A stretch of DNA of 64,000 nucleotides from Vanrija pseudolonga (Eukaryota > Basidiomycota > Tremellomycetes > Trichosporonales > Trichosporonaceae), in assembly GCF_020906515.1 (NCBI RefSeq), contig NC_085850.1, positions 3,844,001 to 3,908,000 on the forward strand, in the 5' to 3' direction. This document shows positions 1 to 9,824 of the stretch, piece after piece (positions within the stretch are counted from its first letter, which is position 1; each line of letters opens with the position of its first letter). The position numbers and the translations under genes were made by a program. The notes under the pieces are model-generated. The model searched no databases. It was not told the DNA's origin and saw only the letters and a program-made list of their open reading frames with translations.

Positions 1-188
1 GAGGTAATGAATCTGGCGGTCGCGCTCCACTCAAAGTGCTCGGCAAGCAAAGAAATGGGGACCGCGATGAGGAGGAGGTTGAGCCATGAGCCAAAGAGGA
101 GGTGCTTTGATGACGCAATGAAGTTGAACCTCTCTGCGCTGTGAGAGTTCCGGGTAGCCAGAAGCGGTGTCGTTTCTTGGGGTGGCAT
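1..188 (-). CDS. VCX1: Ca2+/H+ exchanger (VCX1/CAX family), 5' end only
   Basis: The reverse strand carries an ATG at 188-186 followed by 62 open codons that run off the left edge. The start reads MPPQETTPLLATRN and later LLFGSWLNLLLIAVP, then a second hydrophilic/hydrophobic alternation ending ...ARFITS. Fungal vacuolar calcium/proton exchangers begin with a short hydrophilic tail and a first membrane span of just this kind (LFGSWLNVLL... followed by an H-W-x-A segment). In the family the protein exchanges cytosolic Ca2+ for vacuolar protons. Only the tail and first span are inside the window, so the exchanger repeats cannot be checked. It is divergent from the gene at 1743. The family call rests on about 35 residues and is moderate. 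Confidence 0.6.
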   Translation of the reverse strand, partial: MPPQETTPLLATRNSHSAERFNFIASSKHLLFGSWLNLLLIAVPISLLAEHFEWSATARFIT

Positions 189-1742
189 GATTGCCTTGAT
201 GATGGATGGGTGAGTAGATGGATAGAAGAATGAGATGGGCAGATGGATGATGGAGTAGTGCTTGGTTGTGTTGTTGGGTGCGTGCTGCTGCTGCCGAGGT
301 GACGGCTGTCCGCAGCCAGAGAGCATTGCCCCTCCCTACTCCCTGCCTGCCTGCCTGCCCTGGGCTTGCCGCCGTCGGCTGTGTTGGGCTGCCAAGACTT
401 GCTTGGTCGGTTTAGACTAAGCGGGAACTGATTTCCCCTTTGACCCAATCAGTGAGAGGGGAGCCAGGGGCCACGCAGGGCAGGGCAGGGCAGGGCGACG
501 CAAGGCAAAGGCGCACAGAGGTGGCATGCTGCTTGTCTCTCTGCATGTCCACTGTCACCACCCCCGTCGCTCATGCAAGCGACCAGCAACACTGTGCCGC
601 CATTAGTACATTGTATGCAACAAGCAACCAGTGAGCAGCAGGGACAAGGAGTGGAGATGATGGAGAGACAGACCAAGCTGGCTCTGCTCTGGCTGTAACT
701 AGGCCGTAGAAGCCTGCGACCCCAGCGCGGGCCGACGACATCAGCGAACAGGCCCCAGTTGGTCAAGGCAAGTTACCCCACAACGGGGCGGCCAAGAGGG
801 CGCACAGACTCAAGACACACTTGCATAGCACAGACGCAACGTGACACACCCGCCCATGAAGAGATCTACCAGCCCTTGTTGCCTCTCCGCTCTCATCCGC
901 GCTCCTCGGCCTCTCTGCTTTCCTTCGGCCTCATTCCTGCTTCCCCGAAAGGCCCCTCCTAGCCGTCGCCACCTTTCAGGGCCAATGCAACCAATATGAC
1001 GTTTGGAGAACGCTGTGACGTAGCTTGCCGCTGTCGCCACTCGGTTGGGCGGCGGTTAGACCGACCCAGCGTTACGTGCACGGGCGCGCAGGCGCACGGC
1101 CTCCTTACCCGCCTTGCCCCCCTAACAAGCCCTCTCACTTTATAGCCTGACGTCGGGGCACAGCAACAAAAGTCACCGCTTTTGCGGGGAATCATTGACA
1201 ATGATGACAATGCAACTTGGGGTATGCCTTGTAGGCCTTGCATGCCTTGTTGCAAGACTCATCCCTAATTAAACAGCAGCAGAGCTGCACTCTCCAGACC
1301 TAGAACCCAGTCCCACTCTAGCCCTCTCCTCTCCTCACCGCTCCTCACGCAACACGACACACGTACTGTACTTGCACAAAGTTTAAAAGGCCAAAGTCGC
1401 CTCGCCCTCCCCCCCCCCAAGTCGCAAGCCATTAGTCACTAGATTGGGCGGCTATTAAATTACCCAAGAGCGGATACAAGTATTGGCCACCGGCCACCCA
1501 GTTGAACGCCCGTCGTCATCACTTGCGTCTCCCTCGCCACTGGCCCCAGCCAGCCCCGCCAGCCCAGGGCGCGCCCCATCCACTTTCGACGACTCTCTCC
1601 CCTTGATATAATACACACTCCTCCCACCCCGCATCTCCATCTCGGGCCCCACCCACTAGACACGCCTTTCATGACAAACTAGGACAGCCCAGGCGTCGTC
1701 GCCACACTGTCAACACACATTGCCCCCTTCCAACCATCCCCC
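189..1742. promoter_or_regulatory. Intergenic region, divergent promoters
   Basis: About 1.55 kb lies between the start codons of the VCX1-like gene and the acidic unknown gene. It holds pyrimidine-rich stretches, including a run of ten C at about 1409-1418, and repeated CCTGCCTG units near 345-360. No open frame here has coding character and I recognise no specific operator. It presumably contains both promoters and 5' leaders. Confidence 0.5.
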
Positions 1743-3137
1743 ATGGCCCTCCCTCAGACCCACAACATGGACACCGCTGCTGCTCTTCCCACTCCTATTC
1801 CCAGCCCCGCGAGGTCAAGGGGCGGTGGCGGGGCTTACAACTTTCGCAAGCAACCAATACGTCCCCTCTCGGACACAGAGGTCGTCAGCAGTGATGACCA
1901 GAAGCCCAGGCCGGTGTCGTTGTTGAGCTCCATGCTCTCGGACCACGCATCTCCCCCAAGGCTCGAGTTCATCGGTGGTGGTCGAAGCGGTTCGTCGACC
2001 CCCTCCACGGCCATCTCAAGTCCAAAGGCGAATGACCACCATGACCCAGTTTCAATCCTTAGACGCTCCAGCATCGGATCTGACAGCGAACCCTTCCGTC
2101 TTCCCCTTGCTCGTGTCATCACTCCTGCGCCAAAAGACCAAGTGGTGAGCAGAGCACCGTTGGGCCCAGTCCAAGTCAACCAGTATCCTGACTGTGTCCA
2201 GGTGCCGCCTGCTGCCCACCGACCCGGAGCTCTGAAGTTTGCGGTTGCCGCTCATCGCCCAGAGCCGGAGCGGCACATTGCCCCTCTTCCAATAGATGAC
2301 TCGGAAGGCGACGATGACCTCACCGACGCCGGTTACGAGGAAGACTCGGAAGATGGGTTCTCGGACGATGAGCCTTCATTCATGTTTCAAGCACACAAGC
2401 TCGCGATGGAGCAAGGAAGGGGTCGACCAACGTCGTGCTTGATTAAGGACCCACCTACCTCGACTTCTCCAAGGTCGGGGGGTGAGCCTGGACGCCGGTC
2501 ACAGGACCATGTTCGCGTCGATCCGTCGGCGGGACATAACCACAATCGATGCTCGCGACACCAAAGCCCACCACCATCAACTCATTCCGATTCCCACTCT
2601 CGGTGCGCTCGACCCGGACCCCGAGAAGGACGTGCCGGAAGCCCGATCCCTTCCGCTTTCCTCTCTGACGATGAAGAAGACGAGGAGGAGGAGGAGGATG
2701 AGAACGATGGAATGGAAGCGGAGGTGGCGTCTAAGGATGGCCCCCAGCTCGATGGGGCAGTCCGCTCACCCAATATCGACACCGCCATTGACGACGACGA
2801 CGAGTCATCCGATCCCTCACCCGCACCACATACACCAGCCGCGGTTGCGGCGTCACTTGGCAATGGCGTAAGAAGTATTCTGCGCCGAGCTTCCGAGCAT
2901 CTGCCTGGATTCCGCCCGTCTTTCTCAGGAGCTCCTCCAGAGGCTGCCACCACGGCAGCACCTAGCGGCGACCTCGTTGTTGAAGATCAGCGGCTTCTAG
3001 GTAGGGCAAAGTCGCTCGGCTCACGCCCAACTCGTCCCTCCGAGCCCCTGCTTTCGTCGGCAGAAGCGACTGCCTTGGCCCCAAGCCGGCCAATTGCCTG
3101 CCCAAGCCGCGGTAGGACGAGTGTGGGCGATTGTTAG
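1743..3137 (+). CDS. Unknown acidic, disordered protein (464 aa)
   Basis: A single open exon of 464 codons starts at the first ATG after a long stop-free leader. A second in-frame ATG at 1767 is also possible. I do not recognise the family. The protein is rich in Ser, Pro and Asp. Two strongly acidic blocks stand out: one near residues 190-215 (DDSEGDDDLTDAGYEEDSED) and one near 310-325 (DDEEDEEEEEDEND). Two short basic-hydrophobic motifs, SILRRSS near residue 107 and SILRRASEHLPGF near 385, resemble phosphorylatable docking motifs. There is no signal peptide or membrane span. The composition suggests a regulatory scaffold or nuclear protein, but this is inference. A downstream intron cannot be excluded, although the reading frame closes normally. 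Confidence 0.6.
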   Translation: MALPQTHNMDTAAALPTPIPSPARSRGGGGAYNFRKQPIRPLSDTEVVSSDDQKPRPVSLLSSMLSDHASPPRLEFIGGGRSGSSTPSTAISSPKANDHHDPVSILRRSSIGSDSEPFRLPLARVITPAPKDQVVSRAPLGPVQVNQYPDCVQVPPAAHRPGALKFAVAAHRPEPERHIAPLPIDDSEGDDDLTDAGYEEDSEDGFSDDEPSFMFQAHKLAMEQGRGRPTSCLIKDPPTSTSPRSGGEPGRRSQDHVRVDPSAGHNHNRCSRHQSPPPSTHSDSHSRCARPGPREGRAGSPIPSAFLSDDEEDEEEEEDENDGMEAEVASKDGPQLDGAVRSPNIDTAIDDDDESSDPSPAPHTPAAVAASLGNGVRSILRRASEHLPGFRPSFSGAPPEAATTAAPSGDLVVEDQRLLGRAKSLGSRPTRPSEPLLSSAEATALAPSRPIACPSRGRTSVGDC

Positions 3138-4094
3138 ATGATAGACGGTGATTATAGTGATTTGGCCTTCCGGCGTCATGATAACGACTATTTGATGCTT
3201 GCGGTTGTCTGTTCTGGCTCGATCATTGCCAGATCGCGTTAGGCATGCGCGCTAGTTTGGATGCGGGGATTTAGGCTCATGGTGGTTTGGTTTGGTTCCT
3301 GTGGGTGTGGTGCCCTGTGGGCTCGTCCCTTGCCGGGTCCTTGTTGCCGGGGGCGGTCGCGGAGCGTCGGGTGCAGACGTGCAGACAGATGCCGGCCAAT
3401 GGGTTAATTGACTGGCGGTCAGTCAGTGGCAATGAGCAAGAGCACGCCCATGTGACTGACGTATGTAGGGACGGTACGGCCAAGGATGAAGGCCGTTCGT
3501 TGGGTGCAGAAGTGAGCCGTGAGCTGGGATGTGAGGTATGACGGGGGCGCGGCGCAAGGCGTCTCTCCGTCTGTCTGGCTGCTTGTTCTGGCCCTCGTTA
3601 CTGGCAACCTCACACTATTGGTGAACACCATCTTGCCCCCATCCTTCGCCCTCACACCACCCACACGGCGCCCACAAGCAAGCAACTCACAACACTCAAC
3701 TACCCAACAACCCCAACCGCCCGCCCCCCGCATCAACTACGCAACCGCACAACCACAGCACGCACAGACCTTGTCGAGGCTTGGGCGGCGCAAACATAGG
3801 ACAATCCCACCACCCCACCGTCCGCCCATCAAACCTCCATCCCCCTGCTTATCATCGACATCTCTCCATCACTAGCTGGTCTGGCGACTTTCAACAAGTT
3901 GCACTAGCTCTTCCTCCCCCCTTTACCCTCTTTGTTCCAACTTACTTGCAACTCCTCACTTTTGGGCCAGAGCCGCACGGGTTTCGCTTCCACCTGGTCG
4001 TCATCCGGTCGACTCTCACCGCGGCCTACCAACCTCCCCTCGACCTCAGCCTTATCGTCGACCGACTGTCTCATCTTCCTAGTCCTAGCCCCCA
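3138..4094. promoter_or_regulatory. Intergenic region upstream of SDS23
   Basis: This 957-bp stretch holds the 3' flank of the acidic gene and a long CA/CT-rich leader for SDS23 (about 3650-4090, dominated by CCACC, CAACC and CTCC). Small open frames inside it have no coding character. Nothing else is seen. Confidence 0.45.
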
Positions 4095-5749
4095 ATGACT
4101 TCCCCTTCATCGTCATTTGTGCTGCCCGCCAATCGTGCGCGACGCCCCAGCCTCAACACCTCCCCACGCGTACTCCCGGCTTCCTCCCCCCGTGCCGCCC
4201 CGATTCCTTCACCGCGAGCCGTCCCGCTTCCTGTCCCTCAAAGGCATGGCAGCGTTCACGGGGGTTCCTTTGGATCAGTCTCCGACTTCACGTCCTTCTC
4301 GCCTCGTCTGTGGTCGAACAGAGAGTCGGGGTCGTTTCGAGGATCCGTCTCCCTCAGCAACTCATTTGTCTTGGGCCCTCCTGTGACCGACGGTTCGGAT
4401 GAGACGGCATGGCTGGATGTAACTGCGTCCGAGGTCACCAAAGAGAGAGCCAAGATTGTTTCTGGTGACACCAACCTCGAGCAGGCCACAGAGGTATGAA
4501 GGTGACAGGGAGCCGTGGCTGACTATGGCAGATCCTCATTCAAAGCGACTTGCAATCCCTCCTGGTCGAGACAGGGGCAGGCTATGGGCTGTTCGATGTA
4601 AGGGAGGCGATAACGTGCCTCGGCTAACGACCAGTTCGCAGACCTGAACACTGTCCTTCTTCTCGTCCTCACTGCTTCATCCCAGGGCTCTTTCGACCAC
4701 CTGGACGACCGCTCGTGTGAGATTGTGTCGTGCTTGAAGCGCGGCATCCGCCTTGGGGTTGGCACCGTTTGTGGTAAGTTCAAAATGTCCGCTAAGCCAT
4801 GCTGACAGAGCCAGACATTTCGGGCAAGAATCCTTGCACGTCTTTCCCGCCAGACACACCTCTACGCCAGCTGCTCCCTCTGTTTGCTTCTGGAGTGCAC
4901 AGAGTGGTCATCACGTCGGACCCTCCAACGATTTTGGGCAGTTCAGGTCTTCTCGAGTACCTCACCAGGCAGCCACCCCCCCTTCTTCGCCTCTCTTTGT
5001 CCGAGGTCGACCTTCCCCTTCATCCCTTGGTCTCGCTCCCAGCTACGGCATCGGTTCTTGACGCCATGCAGGTCATGAGTCTCAACGGCATGGGAGCCCT
5101 CGGAGTAATCGGCAACGACTCTGACAGAGATCCCGAACTAAGCTCCCTTGTCGGTATCGTTACTGTTTCCGACTGCTCCAAACTCGTTGTACCAAGCGAA
5201 GGGAAGCATGCGCTCGGAATGGCACTGGGCGACATGTGCAAGAATGTTTTGGTCGATCATCACGGCAGAGAGCGTGGCGAGGAGCGCGTGCCAGGTGCGT
5301 CTTGTCCACTCCGCCCACTGCTAACGTTTCTAGTTCATACAATCACCCCGAGCACCTCCCTCCTCCACGCTTCGAGGCTCATTCTCGCCACATCATCGTC
5401 GAGAGTCTTCATGCGAACCAACCCAGGCGAATCTCCTCCCCTCTCCCCCGTGTCCTCCCCCGGTCAGGCCTCTCCCCCTCCGTCGCCGTCGGCGTCATCC
5501 ATGTCCATCGGGCTTCCCGCCCCTCCGCCCACTCAGCTGTCGGCGCAATACGTCATCTCCACTCTCGACATCTTATCCTGCCTTGCCCGCTCTTGCCATG
5601 GCAGACTTACGCCTATTGAGCCTGATAACGTCGCTGAATCGTGGGACATGCTGCCCGACAGTATCAGCAAGAGGCGCCGTCGCGCCAGCTCTTCTGCTTT
5701 CACCGGCTTTGAAACCTGGCGCTGGGCTGAACCACCCACCCCTCTCTAA
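4095..5749 (+). CDS. SDS23: SDS23/Moc1-type CBS-domain protein
   Basis: Five exons (4095-4493, 4532-4597, 4635-4773, 4809-5294, 5334-5749) give 501 residues. The first 100 residues are Ser/Pro-rich and disordered. CBS-repeat sequence then runs from about 140 to 410. The diagnostic FD-FADLNTVLLLVL segment spans the second intron, at residues 154-167, and matches the FDYSDLNAYLLLVL motif of Sds23/Sds24. In yeasts these proteins inhibit PP2A/PP6-type phosphatases and couple nutrient state to mitosis. The Snf4/AMPK gamma family is the nearest alternative, but that FDxxDLN motif favours Sds23. Introns are 35-39 nt. Introns 3 and 4 use CTGACAG and CTAAC...TAG acceptors. The last intron (5295-5333) is 39 nt without a stop, so retention would leave the frame open. 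Confidence 0.85.
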
Positions 5750-6109
5750 GGCTCGAACGTGCATAACCCGTAACACAATTGTATCCAAGTAGCATCGTCT
5801 GAGAATCAAACCCCACATAACAAACGCAAGGCCACGTAAAGTTGTACCACCTGTGCATGCAAGCAAGATCAATGATTACAAAAGAGCAAACACTGGGCGC
5901 CAAAAGCCCCCTGGTCGCTCACTCTATGTGTACATGTGGCCAGATTTCTCGACGGCCGTGCAGACTTCACCTCCTCAGACGAGTCAAGTAGTAAATCGGT
6001 CGCTCACGGCGGCCATGCTGGCCGCCGCCAGCCCTATGCCTCCCCCGCCAAAGGCAGAGAACCAGTGTGAGTATGCACTCCTTGTCAGCAACTGTATCAC
6101 GTGTTTGAC
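5750..6109. other. Convergent intergenic region
   Basis: This 360-bp region separates the 3' ends of SDS23 and the acyltransferase gene. I see no gene. It should contain the two facing polyadenylation regions. Confidence 0.4.
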
Positions 6110-7414
6110 TTACAGTTGACGGATGGGCACCACCTGTGCCTTTGACCCTCCTCCCTCTGCTTCGAATGGCGACAGTTTCGAAGTCTGCTCCAGTCTAGCC
6201 TCCTTCTCCTGCCAGCGCTGACGAAGCCACAGTTCAAATGCTCGGGTTTCGGCCTCTGACGCCAACCCATCGGCAGTGCGTGCAGCCTTGAGTGATGGGA
6301 TCGCACAGTTGGGCGAAGTCAGGTCCGAGTAGAGGCGGAGGTGCAAACGAATGGTTGGCGGCGCCACTCCACGGAAGAAGATAGACGGCAGGCTATACCA
6401 GTCTTGCGGGTACTTTCCAAACGGGATCTCTGGGTACGTGACCGTGACATCGAGTAGCTTGAGGTCGGGTACCGACGGCAGAAGCGTTCGCAGGCAGAAC
6501 AACAGGCCGGTTGAGCGAGGATGAAGAAGGCCAACAAAGTCGTCCTGGGTCGTTAGAACGCGCGGCGTTGGATCGTTAGGGACTCACAACCCCCTGTTTC
6601 TTGGCGTAGCTTGCGCTCTTCGGGCGCTCGTCTTCACTCGGGATAGTACCCTCGGGGAACACGAACAACCACAGTGGCGATCGCTTGGAGCCCTTCTTGC
6701 CAGAGGCTTGGTTCGAATCGCCCGACTTGGCCTCGCTGGCCAGGCGTTGCAAGGAATGTGTCAAGTTGTCCTTGTCGGCAGCCCATGATCTTTTGAGAAA
6801 GATAAATCTGAAGTTGCGCTGATACATGAATTAGCCTTCGCCCAAATGCGCCTCGGCTGCTCGGTTAGTTGCTCACCATTCCCCACCCAACAATTGGCAC
6901 CTGGCGTAGGCTCCACTTGAGGAGGATGGTGATCCCCTCCGCGTGTCCAGCGTAGCAAGCCAAGATCCACAAATAGATCCAGTCGACATGAGCTTGGTGG
7001 TTGGCCATGAGGACGAGCCTGTCTGGGAGGTTGATGCGCGTAACATGGCCCTTGCTGTCTCGCTCTACGAGTTTGGTGTCATCGATCGACTCATCGGTGG
7101 TGATCACGAGCGACGTTGGGGCAAAGAGAACCGTAATAACAATCACTGTGAGGTTAGTAAAGACTTCTTGCAGACCTGGACTCACGGAGCCTCCCAAAGC
7201 CATCCTTGGTCCAGTCGATGGCTTCGTTGAACAGCTTGTGCCCGATGCCAGAAGGGATGAGGAGTAGCGGCATGAAGAGCCATTGGGAAGTGCCCATCCC
7301 AAAGCATCCCAGCATGAACACGATGGGGAAGAATATCTTGGCCACCCATGAGCCATACCCCTCGGGCCGGTTCTTGATGGGAATGCTGTACATTGGACGT
7401 GCCGAGGTGGTCAT
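6110..7414 (-). CDS. PlsC-family acyltransferase (CST26/LCLAT1-like)
   Basis: Four exons on the reverse strand (7186-7414, 6877-7145, 6588-6818, 6110-6544) encode 387 residues. The catalytic block NHQAHVDW lies at residues 125-132 (the HX4D motif is His126-Asp131) and the glycerol-3-phosphate binding block FPEGT at 220-224. PRSTGLLF, just after the third intron, is also typical of the AGPAT5/LCLAT1/CST26 branch. A hydrophobic segment near residues 15-45 and another near 78-92 should anchor it in the ER membrane. The expected reaction is transfer of an acyl chain to a lysophospholipid such as lysophosphatidic acid or lysophosphatidylinositol; the substrate cannot be read from the sequence. The start ATG at 7414 is the one that gives a short cytosolic tail before the first span. 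Confidence 0.88.
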
Positions 7415-8417
7415 GATGGAGCTCGCGCGACCAGTGGCGACTGGCGAAATGATGATGTTGATGTATATTCGAGACCAATGCCGATGGGAGAGCTGGTGCA
7501 CGGTATAATAACAATGACGAGGTGAGCGCGTTGTTGATGTTGAATGCAAGCAAGCAAGGGTCGAGGTCTTGCTTGGTTCTGCCCACTGCGTCTCGCTTGG
7601 CTGGGCGGGGTCGCGGGTGGACTGGCCGATGGCCGGCGGCTGGATGCGTGCGTCGACGTCGTCGGCTGTGGAGTGCGGTGCGGTGCAATCCAGTCAAGTG
7701 GGGGCCCACTGTCGGCGGCCTGCTTGCGGCTCTTGATGACATGACCCTGCGCCGCCGCCCCCTTTCATTCCCCTGCATGCCCAGCCAGCCCGCCCAGCCA
7801 GCCAGCCAACGCGCCAGCTCCGCCCGCCGCCCAGTCGCCAGTGGTCAACCACGCAGAGGTCATCCGCCGTCGACAACATCGATGACGTAACTGTTAGTGA
7901 TATGTCTTGTGGTCATTGACTGTGTGTCACACCGCCACCTATCAACTGCAGTCACGTGTGTTATAGACTCGACAACCACACAGGTCCTAAAGTGTGGCAC
8001 ACGCGCACACAAGCGCTTTTGACGACACTCATGGCTCAACAATACCTCGAGATTGCCCGCTTGCACAGCACAGGTTGCGTGCGAGACTCGATATCAGCTG
8101 TGTTTCTGATGTCTAGAGCCGGTCTGACTGGCCTGTTTTGTCTAAAGCGGTCGCGCTTGTTCGCCTCTGAGCAGGTGGCTGTCGCCGTGTCGGGCGGCGG
8201 CGTGACTGGAGGCTTGCGCACAGACCTTGCAACGAAGCGTTGACAGAAATCTGGATAAATCTGTGCACGGGCCACGGGGCCACTGTTTGCATGCGTCTTC
8301 CCTGTCAACAGTTCAGAGGTGACAAACATGTTGAGCGTTGAGCTAGACTCCCCGACTCCTTTTGACGACAACCACAGCACAATCACACGAACGCCCTCTC
8401 CCTCGTCCACTCATACC
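7415..8417. promoter_or_regulatory. Divergent promoter region
   Basis: One kilobase lies between the start codons of the acyltransferase (-) and the SUR7/PalI gene (+). It contains repeated CCAGCCAGCC pyrimidine-rich units around 7780-7815. Open frames here start at non-ATG codons and lack coding character. Confidence 0.45.
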
Positions 8418-9376
8418 ATGCCCAACATGTCGCTTTCCTGGCTCACCTGGCGTAGAGTACGCAGTGTGATTCTGATTGTGCTCTGCCTCAGTTCTTTCAT
8501 ATTCACGTACGTGCGGTACACATGAACGATCTGAGCCTCACTGACGCCGAAAGACTGTTGGTGACCTTCTCTTCACCTTTTGCTCAAGGCATCTCTTTTC
8601 TTGAGGTTCCCGATCTCACTGCACACTTGAACGCAAGCTCGACTGTAAACTTATCAACAAACTCGTCCACAAACATCAACTTTGGTGCCTTTGGTTGGTG
8701 CAGCTCCGAAGCTTGCTCCCAGCCCTCTTTGCCCTATGAGTATGGGCCCTCGGTCAACAGCTCGTTGACGTGCGCCATGATTCTGTGGCCCATAGGTCAG
8801 AAAACTTGCCCCGTTCAACCCTTCCGAGCTGACTGCCATAGCCGCAATCGCAGTCTTGTTTACGTTCCTGGCCATCGCTGTGTCGCTTCTCCTTGGTTCG
8901 GCCAGGGCGCCGGTGGGCATTGCGTCGTTCCTCTCCGTGTCGCTGATATGTCACGGACGGGGATAAGTCACTCATGGAACAGTCGATAACAGTCATCCTC
9001 TCATCGGTAGCTTGGCTCCTCTCCGTCTTTGGCTGGAGCATTGCGAGGCGATCATTTGTACGAGCTGGGTCGGCCCCGACTCTAGGGTAAGGACGGTTCA
9101 TCATCGCAGGACACCTACCGCGCTGACAGTACCAGTTCTGCCATCTGGTTAGGACTGGCAGCTGCACTTTGCACAGTACCGTGTGTTTGCTTCTGGCGCT
9201 GGTGCTTGATACTGCGTTGACATTGTTTATACAGGCTCACCATACTCGGATGGCCTTCGGCACGGTCGGAGCCGGCCGACGGTAGTGATCGTCAAGTCGG
9301 CGACGGCATTCCGCGGCCGCCTGCAGCGGGCTATTTCCATTACAGGCGAACGACGCGTGAGATTGTCCCCCAATAG
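8418..9376 (+). CDS. SUR7/PalI-family four-span membrane protein
   Basis: Six exons (8418-8506, 8554-8739, 8801-8949, 8993-9086, 9130-9180, 9235-9376) join in frame to 236 residues. Span 1 (about 14-36, SVILIVLCLSSF) is followed by an extracellular loop rich in N-x-S/T sequons and the family block FGAFGWC...C. Three further spans follow: AIAAIAVLFTFLAIAVSLLL, LSVSLIFVILSSVAWLLSVF and AIWLGLAAALC. The tail ends RRTTREIVPQ. SUR7/PalI proteins sit at the plasma membrane, in eisosomes or as partners of the Rim21 pH sensor. I cannot tell which applies here. Intron 3 uses a weak donor (GTCACG at 8950), so that junction is the least certain. An upstream in-frame ATG at 8328 would add 30 residues. 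Confidence 0.7.
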
Positions 9377-9824
9377 CAAGCCGCACAAGCCCAACCAAGT
9401 CACGTCGGCTTTTCTGCACTGTCGGTGTAGGCAGAGAGACGGCGGCACCCGCTGGCCGCCCTGACGTCATTCAATTGTCTGGTTGGGTGATAGGCGACGT
9501 ATTCTCATGGGCTAAAAGAATCAGGCCCAGTGGTCGTCACCATCACTCGCAGTCACCGAGGCCGATCCCCCACGGACGAGTGGCCCCCCTATCGCCCCGT
9601 AGTCCTTTTCATGTAACACGTTTGGTCTTCCTCTTGCTCGACCGTAACATCGCCCTCTCCTCTTCACGACTGAATCTCGATCTCTGGTGGGTGGATCCTT
9701 GAACGCAGAGCCCCGTTCTGTGCACCATTGTTAACCGTTCCTCTAAGACTTACAGCAGAGGCTGGATAGACATTTCCCACCCTCCTGAACACTCGAATCC
9801 GCGTCGAGATAACAACCTTTGAAC
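9377..9824. promoter_or_regulatory. Intergenic region upstream of MIR1
   Basis: This 448-bp stretch holds the 3' flank of the SUR7/PalI gene and the leader of MIR1. No gene or distinctive motif is seen. Confidence 0.4.

Noticed and set aside
6690-6730. TTGGTTCGAATCGCC resembling a tRNA T-arm
   Set aside because: No matching acceptor stem or anticodon arm surrounds it, and it lies inside a conserved acyltransferase exon.
8036-8410. Reverse open frame of 124 codons upstream of the SUR7/PalI gene
   Set aside because: It begins at a GTG codon, has no family similarity and lies in the divergent promoter.
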